Assembly (NCBI RefSeq): GCF_010731735.1
Contig: NZ_AP022588.1
Span: 372,001 to 436,000, forward strand
Length of the DNA stretch: 64,000 bases
Source of the DNA: Mycolicibacterium sediminis
GTDB taxonomy: Bacteria; Actinomycetota; Actinomycetes; Mycobacteriales; Mycobacteriaceae
Direction: 5' to 3'
Position 1 is the stretch's first letter; the number at the start of each line of letters is the position of its first letter. The notes under the pieces are model-generated. The model ran no database searches, had not been told where the DNA came from, and saw only the letters and a list, made by a program, of their open reading frames with translations. Below are positions 27,410 to 36,398 of this stretch, one piece after another. The translations under genes and the position numbers were made by a program.

Positions 27410-28099
27410 GTGGACACCACAGCGGTCCGTCGCGCAACCAGTAGATTGCCGGGTCGTGATCTGCGTCGTGAACAGATCATCAAAGCGGCGCTCAGCGCGA
27501 TCGAAGAGAACGGGCCCCACGCACTCACGGGCCAAATCGCGGACAAGGCGGGTTTGGGCCGAACGCACTTTTACCGCCATTTCGCCAGTAAGGAAGAACT
27601 CGATCTGGCCGTGGCTCGTTACGTCCACCGCGAACTCACTGCCAAGATTCGTCTAACTCTGGGAGTGCGGGGATCACCGCTAGACGTGATTCGCGCGCCG
27701 GTCACTCAGCACGTTGTGTGGGCTGACGAAAACCCCAACCTCTATCGGTTCCTCGTGAACCGACACTACCGGCGAAGCACCGAGAAATCCGCGCCCGGTA
27801 GCAGTGCGTTCGCATCTGAACTCGCCCTGGCGGGCGCGCGTTACTTTCCCCGGTACGGCGAAGACTCCGCCGCGGCAGACCGGAACGTCGCCGCCATCAT
27901 GGGCCTGATCGACGCATCAGTCCTGTGGTGGCTGGACCACCGAGACTCCACCCGTGAAGAACTCGTCGTTCGGTTGACACGGCAAACGTGGCTGATCATC
28001 GACGACAGGCTGCGCGAACTGGGAATCCAGCTTGATCCCCAATCCCCCCTGAACGACCCCACGGTCTCATCGAGTACAACCCCCGCCTCCCCGCGCTGA
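27410..28099 (+). CDS. TetR family regulator divergent from acyl-CoA dehydrogenase
   Basis: 229 residues from GTG 27410, which has GGAAG 6 nt upstream. GTG codons at 27371, 27383 and 27392 are alternatives. HTH: RREQIIKAALSAIEENGPHAL, TGQIADKAGLGRTHFYRHF, ASKEELDLAVARYV. The C-terminal domain has Trp and Tyr pairs (VWADENPNLYRFLVNRHYRR; SVLWWLDHRDSTREELV) like TetR_C members of mycobacteria linked to fatty-acid genes. It converges on the SDR gene at its 3' end (25 nt). It most likely binds the two palindromes upstream. Confidence 0.85.
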   Translation: MDTTAVRRATSRLPGRDLRREQIIKAALSAIEENGPHALTGQIADKAGLGRTHFYRHFASKEELDLAVARYVHRELTAKIRLTLGVRGSPLDVIRAPVTQHVVWADENPNLYRFLVNRHYRRSTEKSAPGSSAFASELALAGARYFPRYGEDSAAADRNVAAIMGLIDASVLWWLDHRDSTREELVVRLTRQTWLIIDDRLRELGIQLDPQSPLNDPTVSSSTTPASPR

Positions 28100-28123
28100 A
28101 CCATCGGGTCTTCGACGCAGCCG

Positions 28124-28924
28124 TCAACGATGTCCGCGTTGGCGCCGCTCACCGACGCCACGCATCAACGCGAAAGCATTCAAGCCAAGCGACGGTGCGG
28201 CATCGCCGGCGCGGGCAACGACGCCACGCCACCGCGGAACTACCCGAAATACTTGGCGGCTTCCCAGCAGCTCGAGTCCTGCGCGGGCGACGTCTGCAGC
28301 ATCCAAGGGACTGGCGCCGGCGAACAAAAGCGCCGCTCCAGGGTCGGCAACTCGGTCGGTGACCATCTTTGTACTTACCACGTCAGGGCACAGTGCACGG
28401 GCGCGGATTGGCAAACCCGCATGGTGAAGGTCGCCCTGCAAAGAGGTGGTGAACGACAATACGGCAGCTTTGCTCGCTGCGTACATAGCGAGCCCCGGGA
28501 CAGGTGCCAGAGCGGAGAGCGACGCGATGTTGAGGATCGCACCTCCACCTGCGCCCATAGCGGCGACTGCGGCGTGTGAGCCGGCGACAACGCCGCGTAC
28601 GTTGACATCAAGAATCGACGCAATCTCGCCATCGGTGTGGCTCCAGCTGTTACCCGCGATCAAAACCCCAGCGTTGTTTACCCATACGGCCAGACGGCCC
28701 GCGGCCGAAGCCTGCGCAGCGACATCACGATGGCCCGACGGGTCTCGTACGTCTTGTCTGGTACTCCAGGCGCCACCGCCCACTTGGGCTGCAGCACGCT
28801 CTGCTGCATCGCCGTCGACGTCCGTGAGCAACACCCTGTGACCGGTACCGGAAAGTTGTCTCGCAATCTCCAAACCAATCCCTCGACCTGCCCCGGTGAC
28901 GACCGCTATTGATGGCGCTGGCAT
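28124..28924 (-). CDS. Short-chain dehydrogenase/reductase
   Basis: 266 residues from ATG 28924 (AGGAAGGG upstream). Classical SDR: cofactor motif VVTGAGRGIGLEIARQL at residues ~8-24, NNAG in VWVNNAGVLIAG, catalytic Ser in NIASLSA and YxxxK in YAASKAAV, then LCPDVVSTKM. Asp in LLTDVDGD after the second strand suggests NAD(H) preference. It oxidises alcohols or reduces ketones. Beside the BVMO cluster it could supply the ketone substrates, but there is no operon continuity. Confidence 0.88.
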   Translation of the reverse strand: MPAPSIAVVTGAGRGIGLEIARQLSGTGHRVLLTDVDGDAAERAAAQVGGGAWSTRQDVRDPSGHRDVAAQASAAGRLAVWVNNAGVLIAGNSWSHTDGEIASILDVNVRGVVAGSHAAVAAMGAGGGAILNIASLSALAPVPGLAMYAASKAAVLSFTTSLQGDLHHAGLPIRARALCPDVVSTKMVTDRVADPGAALLFAGASPLDAADVARAGLELLGSRQVFRVVPRWRGVVARAGDAAPSLGLNAFALMRGVGERRQRGHR

Positions 28925-29461
28925 GTCAATCCCTTCCTCAGGTCGACGTCGGCTTGCCGACTATGGTTTGCACAAGTTCGTGAGGGGTTCCCGACGCACA
29001 TCGGACTAGTGTCAATGTCGCCGACACGCCGATGTCCGTTGACGCCCGGTCTGGCCCAACCCGTCTAGGGGTTCTAGACCTCACCGCGCAGCGACGTAAA
29101 GGGCGAGCCGTCGATCGGGAAGGGTAAGGCCGTATCCCCCCACCGAGCGCGTTAGCCGTCCGCGGGAGCCGTTGCGATTTCAGGGCTTCCGCCGCGGCGA
29201 CCTCGATATCGGCCATTGTCGACTCAGTTCTCATGGGGCACACTCCTCCCCCTGTGCGGGCGCAAACAGCACCGATGTCAGCCCGCCCAAGGCATAGTCG
29301 CGATCTCGATGGGCGCCCTTGTCATCGGTTCCCCCCGGGAATCTCGTTGGCGGCGGTAAACGCAAAGAGGCAGCATCTGCCAAAGGCCGACTCGATCGAC
29401 AGTGTGGGTCGACAATACGTCCACCCAACTGCCGCTTTGAGCGTGCCACACGAGACCGCCA
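28925..29461. other. 537-bp gap between SDR and first BVMO gene
   Basis: Open frames on both strands are short and Arg/Pro-rich. None is supported. A fragment of degenerate coding sequence cannot be excluded, but no motif was found. Confidence 0.35.
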
Positions 29462-31039
29462 TCAGTCGGCGCTGTCGGTGCCGCTTGAAACGGTCGAACC
29501 GGTATGGGCCGGCTCGGGCGTCCGACCGCTCGACGAGTTCGTAGCCACTGCATTCGAAAGGACGTATGCATTCCGTCGCGGCCGCCTTGTACGAACGCGA
29601 TAGAGAAAGGTGGGGCTGGGCCAGTTAGTGGATATCGAACCACGCGCCGAGCGATACCAGCTAGAGCACAGAGTCCATACGGATTTGTCCAGGCGGCGAC
29701 TCAACAGTTGATTGAAGCGCCACTCCGCGGTGGCACGCACTTCGACAGCAGTGCCCGGGTGGGCCCGGAGAACCTTCATCAACCTGACTATGTGTCGGGC
29801 TTGCGACTCGAGCATATAGACGATCGACCCTGATCCCACGTTCGTATTGGGCCCATACATCATGAAGAAATTCGGGAAATCTGGTACCGACAAGCCGTAA
29901 TAGGCGTGCGCACCATCTGCCCAGACTTCGGACAGCTTCCGGTCCGCGCGGCCGTGGACCTCCATAGGCGAAAGAAACTCTGTGGCAGTGAAGCCGGTGC
30001 CGTAGATGACGACGTCGGCGGCATGGAAGCCGCCGTCAACCGTGCGAATTCCCCCAGCTTCTACTGCCTCGATATCTTCAGTCACTAGTGAAACGTTGGG
30101 ACGCCCGAGTGCAGGATAGTAGTCGCTAGAGAAAAGAATTCTCTTGCATCCGGGAGCATAGTCAGGTGTGAGCTGGGAACGCAGGTTGGCATCGCGCACC
30201 TGGCGACCGAGGTGCCCGAGGGCGACGGCGCCGAGGGCGCGTGCTACTGGCTTTGCATCCACGAGCGCCAACGCCAAGAACTCGAATATCGTCCAAATCA
30301 TCAGGCGCTCACCGAGTCGCAGGATGGGTAACCTGCGCAGCAGCTGGTGATGCCGCTCACCGTACTGGCGATCGATTTTGGGCAGCACCCACGGGGCTGA
30401 CCGTTGGAAGACATCCAAGTGCTCAGCGCATTCAGCCACCACCGGGACGAACTGCACCGCACTTGCGCCAGTGCCAACGACCGCAACCCTCTTACCGCTT
30501 AGATTCAGATCGTGGTCCCAATCGGCGGAATGAAAAGACGGGCCAGCGAACCGCGATATTCCAGCAATGTTCGGAACCGAAGGGCGGGACAGCTGGCCCA
30601 CGGCCGAAATCACCACGTCACACTCCAACTCCTGGTTGGTAGTCGTGGTCAGACGCCATGTGTTCGAGCGCTCATCGAAGGTTGCCTTGGAGATTTCGGT
30701 TTGCGTCCGAAGGAGGGGTGGCAATCCGCTTTCGTCGACGACGCGGCGAAGGTAGGCGAGGATGTCGGGCTGTTCTGCGTAACGCCGACCCCACGTGGGA
30801 TTTGGCGCCGACGAGATTGAGTACAACTGCGACGGGACATCACAGGCGGCACCCGGATAGGTGTTCTCGCGCCAGACTCCCCCGACACCATCGCCCTTTT
30901 CGACAATGAGGACGCTGTCGAATCCAGCGCGTTTGAGGCGGAGTGCCAGGGTAATTCCCGCGAAGCCGGCGCCGATGATGACGATAGACGGGTTCCCTTG
31001 GGAATTCGCCTGGTTATGTTCGAGTTCAATGGTTTTCAT
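29462..31039 (-). CDS. Flavin-containing Baeyer-Villiger-type monooxygenase (copy 1)
   Basis: 525 residues from ATG 31039; the longer frame covers a composition unlike the family. FAD Rossmann motif IVIIGAGFAGITLALRL (~residues 19-35), BVMO fingerprint FAGPSFHSADWDHD (FxGxxxHxxxW), and NADPH Rossmann motif VAVVGTGASAVQFVPVV. ENTYPGAACDVPSQLYS is the usual pocket segment. These enzymes insert oxygen next to a ketone to give esters or lactones. The last ~60 residues (SSSGRTPEPAHTG region) are not family-like, so the C-terminus may be extended or altered. Third monooxygenase in the operon. Confidence 0.88.
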   Translation of the reverse strand: MKTIELEHNQANSQGNPSIVIIGAGFAGITLALRLKRAGFDSVLIVEKGDGVGGVWRENTYPGAACDVPSQLYSISSAPNPTWGRRYAEQPDILAYLRRVVDESGLPPLLRTQTEISKATFDERSNTWRLTTTTNQELECDVVISAVGQLSRPSVPNIAGISRFAGPSFHSADWDHDLNLSGKRVAVVGTGASAVQFVPVVAECAEHLDVFQRSAPWVLPKIDRQYGERHHQLLRRLPILRLGERLMIWTIFEFLALALVDAKPVARALGAVALGHLGRQVRDANLRSQLTPDYAPGCKRILFSSDYYPALGRPNVSLVTEDIEAVEAGGIRTVDGGFHAADVVIYGTGFTATEFLSPMEVHGRADRKLSEVWADGAHAYYGLSVPDFPNFFMMYGPNTNVGSGSIVYMLESQARHIVRLMKVLRAHPGTAVEVRATAEWRFNQLLSRRLDKSVWTLCSSWYRSARGSISTNWPSPTFLYRVRTRRPRRNAYVLSNAVATNSSSGRTPEPAHTGSTVSSGTDSAD

Positions 31040-31100
31040 CGTTAGCTCATCACCCTTCTTGCTGGGGCGCCGAGGGGCGAAGCCGTGCGTTGAGACGCTG

Positions 31101-31358
31101 TCAACCACGGTGGCCGCGGTCGCAAGAACTCGCCACCGCGCCCGAGGGCCTTCCAGCGAAAGGGGTGTCCAACTTCTCGACACTGGTTCCGCCCTCGGAC
31201 CGGGGCACCACGAGTACTCCCCGTAGTACGCAGTCCCTGACCGCCAGGCCATGCAAGTCGGCGGGAATCACTTGCGTGAGCGGCCGGACGCCGCGACGCA
31301 CCGTCGCCGCGACCAAGTGGCTCGCCATGATCGGATTCGTCTTGGCAGGTGGAGTCAT
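31101..31358 (-). pseudogene. N-terminal remnant of an alpha/beta-hydrolase (esterase) gene
   Basis: An 85-codon frame whose ATG (31358) overlaps the upstream BVMO stop by 4 nt, as a coupled gene would. The text SHLVAATVRRGVRPLTQVIP, ADLHGLAVRDCVL and GTSVEKLDTPF resembles the N-terminal cap region of mycobacterial Lip-type esterases just before their first core strand. It stops there, and no HGGG or GxSxG follows in any frame before 31040. Read as a deletion remnant of an esterase that would have hydrolysed BVMO products. The family assignment comes from resemblance only. Confidence 0.45.
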
Positions 31359-32944
31359 CCGGCAGTGTCCACCTCTTGTGGCGCAGCGTCCGCCGTTTTC
31401 GCCGGTCGCCGTTCGAAACGGTAGTCCGCCAGGTCGAATCGTCGACTGCGCCAGACCGTTTCGACCGTCGTCGTCGGACGGAGTGGCACGTCCCCATGCT
31501 TGTCGAAGTAGTAGCTGTTCGCGCCCGCACAGCTGTCCTGCCAGAAGACTTGCGTATGCCGCCGTGCCAGCATCTCCGCAAAGAAGCGTCGATTCGCCTC
31601 CTCACGTACCTCGACGTAGTTCGAATCGGCCGCCCGGGCATGCCGGAGGCAACGAAGAATGTGACCTGCCTGTGCCTCGATGAGTGCAAAGTAGGAAGAC
31701 CCGTTGTACCCATACGGGCCAAACACTGAGAAGTGGTTCGGAAATCCCGGCACGCTGACGCCCTCATACGCCTGCAGGCGGTTCTCGTCCCACCACTGAG
31801 CCTGGTCTCTGCCACCTACACCTGCCAGCGAGTAGGTCGGCATGCTGTCCGATTCCATGACCTTGAATCCCGTTGCCAGCACGAGCACATCGATCTCGTG
31901 TCGTCCGCCATCCGCCGTAATCACCGCGGTTTCATCCACCCGGGTAATTGGGTTGGTTTCGAGATGAACGTTGTCGCGGTTGAATGTCTTCAGATACTCG
32001 TTGTGGAAGCTTGGTCGCTTGCAGCCCAGCGCGTAGCGGGGTGTCAGCTTCTCCCGAACGACCGGGTCGGTGACTTGCCGACGCATATAGCTGATCGCTA
32101 CGCGCTCAATCGCCGACGAGAGCGGTATGGCGGTATGGAAGTGCGCTGCAACGGGGAAGGTGAGTTCGACAAACGCCTGGCTGGCTCCCCGCGCGGCGAT
32201 CTGCGCCCCAGGTGCGAGCCTGAGGAGGGCACTCAGCGCGCTGGGCACCGCGAAGTCGAGTTTCGGCAGGCACCATATCGGTGTGCGTTGGAAGACGGTG
32301 AGTCTTTCGACGCCCTTGGCTATCGAGGGGATCAGTTGCACCGCCGAGGCGCCCGTTCCGATGACGGCGACTCTCTTTCCGGTGAGAGTTTGCTGATGGT
32401 CCCAACGCGACGTGTGCATCGTGACCCCGCCGAAGTCTCCAACACCCGGTATATCCGGTGACTTTGGTCGGGTGAGAACCCCGGAGGCATTGATGACGAA
32501 CCTAGCTGTCAGTTCCTCGTCCGCCGAGGTATACAGACGCCATAGTGTCGATTCCTCGTCGAACTCAGCCCTCACAACCGTGACTCCGAAGCGAATGCGC
32601 GACGCAAGGCCATACTTTTCCACGCAATGCTTCGCGTAGTTCTTCAGTTCGACCCCCGGCGCATAGGTGCGTGACCACGACGGGCGTTTCTCAAAAGAAA
32701 ACTGGTAACTATATGACGGGATGTCTACTGCAATCCCAGGGTAGGTATTCCAGTACCACGTTCCACCCACCCCTTGGGCCTCATCAACGATGAGGAAATC
32801 TGAGAAACCTTCCTTGAGCAGCTTGATGCCCACCCCGATCCCGGAGAATCCAGCTCCGATGACCAAAATCTCGTGGGTGGGGACCTCGTACGTAGGGGCT
32901 CCGGAGGTGGGGGCATCCTCGTCGCCCGCGACATGGACACTCAA
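31355..32944 (-). CDS. Flavin-containing Baeyer-Villiger-type monooxygenase (copy 2)
   Basis: 529 residues from ATG 32944. FAD motif ILVIGAGFSGIGVGIKLL (~residues 25-42), VGGTWYWNTYPGIAVDIPSY, BVMO fingerprint FGGVTMHTSRWDHQ and NADPH motif VAVIGTGASAVQLIPSI; CKRPSFHNEYLKTF and VLATGF near the C-terminal third. The WYWNTYPG pocket differs from the RDNTYPGAACD type of copies 1 and 3, so the substrate preference probably differs. Start overlaps the copy 3 stop by 4 nt. Downstream it is coupled to the esterase remnant. Confidence 0.9.
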   Translation of the reverse strand: MSVHVAGDEDAPTSGAPTYEVPTHEILVIGAGFSGIGVGIKLLKEGFSDFLIVDEAQGVGGTWYWNTYPGIAVDIPSYSYQFSFEKRPSWSRTYAPGVELKNYAKHCVEKYGLASRIRFGVTVVRAEFDEESTLWRLYTSADEELTARFVINASGVLTRPKSPDIPGVGDFGGVTMHTSRWDHQQTLTGKRVAVIGTGASAVQLIPSIAKGVERLTVFQRTPIWCLPKLDFAVPSALSALLRLAPGAQIAARGASQAFVELTFPVAAHFHTAIPLSSAIERVAISYMRRQVTDPVVREKLTPRYALGCKRPSFHNEYLKTFNRDNVHLETNPITRVDETAVITADGGRHEIDVLVLATGFKVMESDSMPTYSLAGVGGRDQAQWWDENRLQAYEGVSVPGFPNHFSVFGPYGYNGSSYFALIEAQAGHILRCLRHARAADSNYVEVREEANRRFFAEMLARRHTQVFWQDSCAGANSYYFDKHGDVPLRPTTTVETVWRSRRFDLADYRFERRPAKTADAAPQEVDTAG

Positions 32945-34587
32945 GCGTCTTTCCTCACACTCGAGGCTGCACGCTTAGGCGGTACTTTCCCAACGCCCAC
33001 GTCCACGACGTCTGCTCTGACGTCTGGCCGCGTTGGCAAGGCGCCTGCGCTTTTGCGGCCCTGGGCGACCTTGGCCACACGCAAGCCGTTTTCGGCGTGT
33101 TCCACTGTTTGGAGTTCACGCCGTGCGGTTGCCGGGTTCGTCACGTAATCACCCATGTCGACCTTGGACAATGCGCGCACGAACTGGGTGGCGAAACCGG
33201 GGTACATAGTGCCGTTGTATCCGTCATTCGTGAGGTACCAGCTCTTGCAGCCCGAATTCCATGTCGTACTTACCAACCGTCGCTGTACCTCGCCGTGGTA
33301 ATCATTTTGCCGGTCTTCTCGGACCTCGAGCGTACTGAGATCATTCTCGACTATCGCACCAATGACTTTGACGATGTAGTTGATCTCGGCTTCCATGTAC
33401 ACGAGGGCCGAGTTATGGCCGGGCCCCGAATTCGGACCGAATGTGAAGAAGAGATTGGGATAGCCTGCGACAGTGACACTCCGGTACGCATAGGCGCCCT
33501 CGGACCACTCGTCGGAGAGCTCACGACCATGCGCGCCTCGGATGGGAAAAGGCGTACCGGCCTTGCATACATCGAAGCCGGTGGCAAACACGATGCAGTC
33601 CAGTTCGTGTTCGATGCCATCTGCGGTCCGTATGCCATTCGGCGACAGGGTCGCGATCGGCCATGAGACGAGCTTGCAGTTGTCGCGCTGAAGAGCCGGG
33701 TAGTAATCGCTGCTCATCAGCATCCGTTTGCAGCCGGCGCGGAAGTTCGGAGTGAGCTGGCGCCTGAGCCAACTATCCGAAACCTGCCTCCGCAGATTCG
33801 CCTTCGCCACCAGCTGGATGCCGGTGGTGACCGGGGTATCCCAGACCATCCCGACGGCCATGAGCTCGTGCACCCAGAACCAGGCCTGCCGTGCCGCATT
33901 TTGCACGAGAGGCACTCGACGAAACGCCGTGCGCGCCCACTGCGGATGGGAGAAGTCGGGCCGAGGCAGGACCCAGCCGGGGGTGCGTTGAAAGACCTTC
34001 ACCGAGCGCGCAGTGTTCACCAGTTCGGGGATGATCTGCACCGCGCTGGCGCCGGTGCCCACCACTGCGATCCGTTTGTCGCTCATGTCGTAGTGGTGAT
34101 CCCAACGCGCACTGTGGATCTTGTGACCAAGGAAGGTGTCCAGTCCGCGGATGTCAGGCAGGCTCGGATTCGCAAGCGGCCCGCTGGCCATCACTGCGGT
34201 GCGCGCCTTGAACTCGGAGCCGTCAGCAGCCTGCGCTGTCCATAGTGCGCTTTCGTCGTCGAAATCCAGACCGGTGACGTTCACGCCGAACCGGATGAAA
34301 CGCGACAGCGAGTGCTTGTCCACCATCGTCTTGATGTAGTCGAGTATCTCGCCGCTGCCCGAGTATGCGCGGGACCAGTTCGGATTCTGCTCGAACCCGT
34401 AGGAATAGAGCAGCGACGGGATGTCACAAGCTGCGCCAGGATACGTGTTGTCCCGCCACGTACCACCCACCTCATCGGCGCGTTCCAGTATGAGGAAGTC
34501 GTCAATACCCTGTTGTAGCAACCGGATTGCGGTTCCCAGGCCAGCGAAACCCGCACCGACTATCAAGACGTTCGTGGTGTCGCTCAT
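32941..34587 (-). CDS. Flavin-containing Baeyer-Villiger-type monooxygenase (copy 3)
   Basis: 548 residues from ATG 34587. FAD motif VLIVGAGFAGLGTAIRLL, GGTWRDNTYPGAACDIPS, fingerprint FLGHKIHSARWDHH and NADPH motif IAVVGTGASAVQIIPEL; VFATGFD and GYPNLFFTFGPNSGPGHNS near the end. It is close to EthA/MymA-like and to mycobacterial steroid or alkanone BVMO proteins in layout. The C-terminal ~50 residues are basic and disordered. Overlaps the diiron gene stop and the copy 2 start by 4 nt each, so all four genes are translated from one mRNA. Confidence 0.9.
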   Translation of the reverse strand: MSDTTNVLIVGAGFAGLGTAIRLLQQGIDDFLILERADEVGGTWRDNTYPGAACDIPSLLYSYGFEQNPNWSRAYSGSGEILDYIKTMVDKHSLSRFIRFGVNVTGLDFDDESALWTAQAADGSEFKARTAVMASGPLANPSLPDIRGLDTFLGHKIHSARWDHHYDMSDKRIAVVGTGASAVQIIPELVNTARSVKVFQRTPGWVLPRPDFSHPQWARTAFRRVPLVQNAARQAWFWVHELMAVGMVWDTPVTTGIQLVAKANLRRQVSDSWLRRQLTPNFRAGCKRMLMSSDYYPALQRDNCKLVSWPIATLSPNGIRTADGIEHELDCIVFATGFDVCKAGTPFPIRGAHGRELSDEWSEGAYAYRSVTVAGYPNLFFTFGPNSGPGHNSALVYMEAEINYIVKVIGAIVENDLSTLEVREDRQNDYHGEVQRRLVSTTWNSGCKSWYLTNDGYNGTMYPGFATQFVRALSKVDMGDYVTNPATARRELQTVEHAENGLRVAKVAQGRKSAGALPTRPDVRADVVDVGVGKVPPKRAASSVRKDA

Positions 34588-35507
34588 CTAGCCACCGGTT
34601 CATAGGTCAACTCTTCGGTCCACGATGGCGTCTTACCGAGCACTGCCGTGGGGAAGTAGTCGATCGCGGTACCTAGTCGCTGCGAGATGTAATGCAGTGG
34701 CTGAGAACGCTTTATACTTGCCGACATGTGGGCCTTCAGGATGTGGTAGCCCGGCACGCGACGCGTGAACTCGCTCCGATCCCCTACGTTCTCGTAGCGC
34801 ATGACCGCGTTGTACAACTTATCCTCCGACAGACCCATGGCGTTGAGGTTGGCCAGCATCCGCGTGAGCAACGGCACGTATAGGAGTCCGCCGGCAAGGA
34901 TTCTCGGGTCGACCAGTGCCCCTATCGTCTGCATCGCGTGAATCCGCATAGGGCTAGCACCGAGATCGTTCAAGACTTGGAACCCGACCGCTAGGTGCCG
35001 CGACTCGTCATTGTTGACCTTGTTGAAGACCTCGGCGCACAAAGGATCCTGCACCTCATCGAGCAGGAACTTCAGCAACGCTCCGTCGAGCGCAGTCTCC
35101 AAGGCGGGAATCGCCGCGCCGATAACCGTCAACGGGAGGGCCTCAGCGTATCGGTCAAGCCACTCGATGACCAGCCGAATGTTCTTGTTGGGCACGGGGA
35201 CTTCCCCTACTTCAAGCATCCCCCAACGTTTCATGAGAGCCAGTTCCGCGTTGGCGTGCCGCTGCTCCTCGGCATGGAAGTACCGGTAGATCTCACCTAG
35301 GGCCTCGAACGGCGCCTTCGGCGCCATGGCGGCGAAGGCTCGGGCCCCGACGTGTTCGATCCACACCACGTCAGACATGAACTGCTTCAGGCCGGGCCGC
35401 TGTTCATCGGTGACCTTGTCGGCGCCCGGCGCATCCCAGTCGATGTCGGCCAGCGCCCACTGCCGATTCTTGATCGTCTCGAGCATGTCGCTGTATTCGA
35501 ATGCCAT
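34584..35507 (-). CDS. Ferritin-like carboxylate-bridged diiron protein
   Basis: 307 residues from ATG 35507 (GAAGGAG upstream). A complete E/ExxH/E/ExxH set is visible: Glu51, Glu81-x-x-His84, Glu137 and Glu168-x-x-His171. This defines a non-heme diiron helical bundle as in fatty-acid desaturases and N-oxygenases. The substrate is unknown. First gene of the diiron-BVMO operon, overlapping copy 3 by 4 nt. A hydroxylation or desaturation that prepares a BVMO substrate is a reasonable inference. A non-oxygenase ferritin-like role is possible. Confidence 0.82.
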   Translation of the reverse strand: MAFEYSDMLETIKNRQWALADIDWDAPGADKVTDEQRPGLKQFMSDVVWIEHVGARAFAAMAPKAPFEALGEIYRYFHAEEQRHANAELALMKRWGMLEVGEVPVPNKNIRLVIEWLDRYAEALPLTVIGAAIPALETALDGALLKFLLDEVQDPLCAEVFNKVNNDESRHLAVGFQVLNDLGASPMRIHAMQTIGALVDPRILAGGLLYVPLLTRMLANLNAMGLSEDKLYNAVMRYENVGDRSEFTRRVPGYHILKAHMSASIKRSQPLHYISQRLGTAIDYFPTAVLGKTPSWTEELTYEPVAR

Positions 35508-35789
35508 TACGGTCTCCTTCGTCCTTGTCGGGAGTGACTTAGCTCGATTTGGTCAATCAAACCGAGAGCACGGGTATACGTGGCAGGCACTGCCCGTTTG
35601 AAGAGCCATAAGGTCTTCGCGTCGATTCGAGGTAAGACGTGCAACCGTCCGTGGGCCGTTCGCGTTGATTGTCCCGCGAGCCAGCAATTCCGCTGACGCG
35701 CCCGTTCTCTCATCAAGTTGGTTCAAAGCTTGGAGGCTGGCTCCCGTATGTGGGAGCTGTCGACGATGTTGGTTCTGACGAACGCTGGG

Positions 35790-35927
35790 CACAGTACCCA
35801 CCACTCGTCCACGCGAACAGGCATAGTCCCAAGCGAAGGCACGGCCGATTCCGCTGCCCGCCCCCGCAACAACCACGTTGGCGCGGCGGCTGGGGCGAGG
35901 CGACCCGTCCAACGGCAAGAGATTCAT
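35790..35927 (-). pseudogene. SDR gene remnant
   Basis: In a minus-strand frame from about 35927, MNLLPLDG then ANVVVAGAGSGIGRAFA, DYACSRGRVV reads as the start of a classical SDR (TGxxxGIG with T replaced by A). The similarity is lost after ~45 residues, and no NNAG or YxxxK follows in frame. It is upstream of the diiron-BVMO operon on the same strand, where a ketone-forming SDR would be expected. Treated as decayed. Confidence 0.5.
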
Positions 35928-35984
35928 CGGTACCGATTCCTTTAGAGATTGGGCGATGTCGGGTGGTTGAGTCAAGCCAATCTG

Positions 35985-36032
35985 CTGCCAACTGGTGGCA
36001 GTGAACGCAATTGTGGTCACGTGCCACCAGTT
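35985..36032. promoter_or_regulatory. Inverted repeat AACTGGTGGC ... GCCACCAGTT near TetR remnant
   Basis: Perfect 10-bp arms at 35990-35999 and 36023-36032 (23-nt spacer). The left arm also lies in a tighter repeat CTGCCA-ACTGG-TGGCAG (35985-36001). The CTGGTGGC/GCCACCAG half-sites equal those of the palindrome upstream of the TetR gene at 55036. Placed between the SDR remnant and the TetR remnant, as a divergent operator would be. Confidence 0.5.
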
Positions 36033-36086
36033 TTGCTCGCGCATCAATCGTTGTCAAGACGCAGGCCTGGGAACGTAAGCAGCAAG

Positions 36087-36398
36087 ATGGGGCGGCGTAC
36101 GGGCGCCGGATTGACGACCGGGTGGCGCTTAGTCGAAGCGGCAATGGAAGTCTGGGCTGAGAGCGGATGGGCTGCCGACTGCCGTGATGCGTTGACTACG
36201 CGCCAGAGTGGCGTTGTGGGATCGCCGATCCATGAGGAGTTCGAGGCCCGCGATGAGTTGCTGCTGGCAGCGTTCGGCGGCGTCCGAACCAAGCTGCTCG
36301 GCGGGTGTGCCGAACGCGTGGGCACCACCAACCGGGACCTTGGTCCCGCGAACTCGAGCGTTGTTCTCCGCATCGCCCAGCATGCTGACCGAACCTGA
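36087..36398 (+). pseudogene. Decayed TetR regulator related to the one at 55036
   Basis: The frame begins MGRRTGAG, then WRLVEAAMEVWAESGWAA, EEFEARDELLLAAFGGVR and KLLGG. These align well with GRRTGAE-type, RLIDAATEIWSESGWAA, DFKTRDELLVAAWDGVR and EMLGE of the intact TetR at 55036-55677. Between them the recognition helix is out of frame: shifting by one base near 36180 recovers a MRG-like text that runs into a TGA. The C-terminal ligand domain is missing. Frameshifted relic, probably the former regulator of the BVMO operon. Confidence 0.65.

Noticed and set aside
28938-29243. Minus-strand open frame of 101 codons upstream of the SDR
   Set aside because: Low-complexity Arg/Pro/Ser text with no motif or ribosome site.
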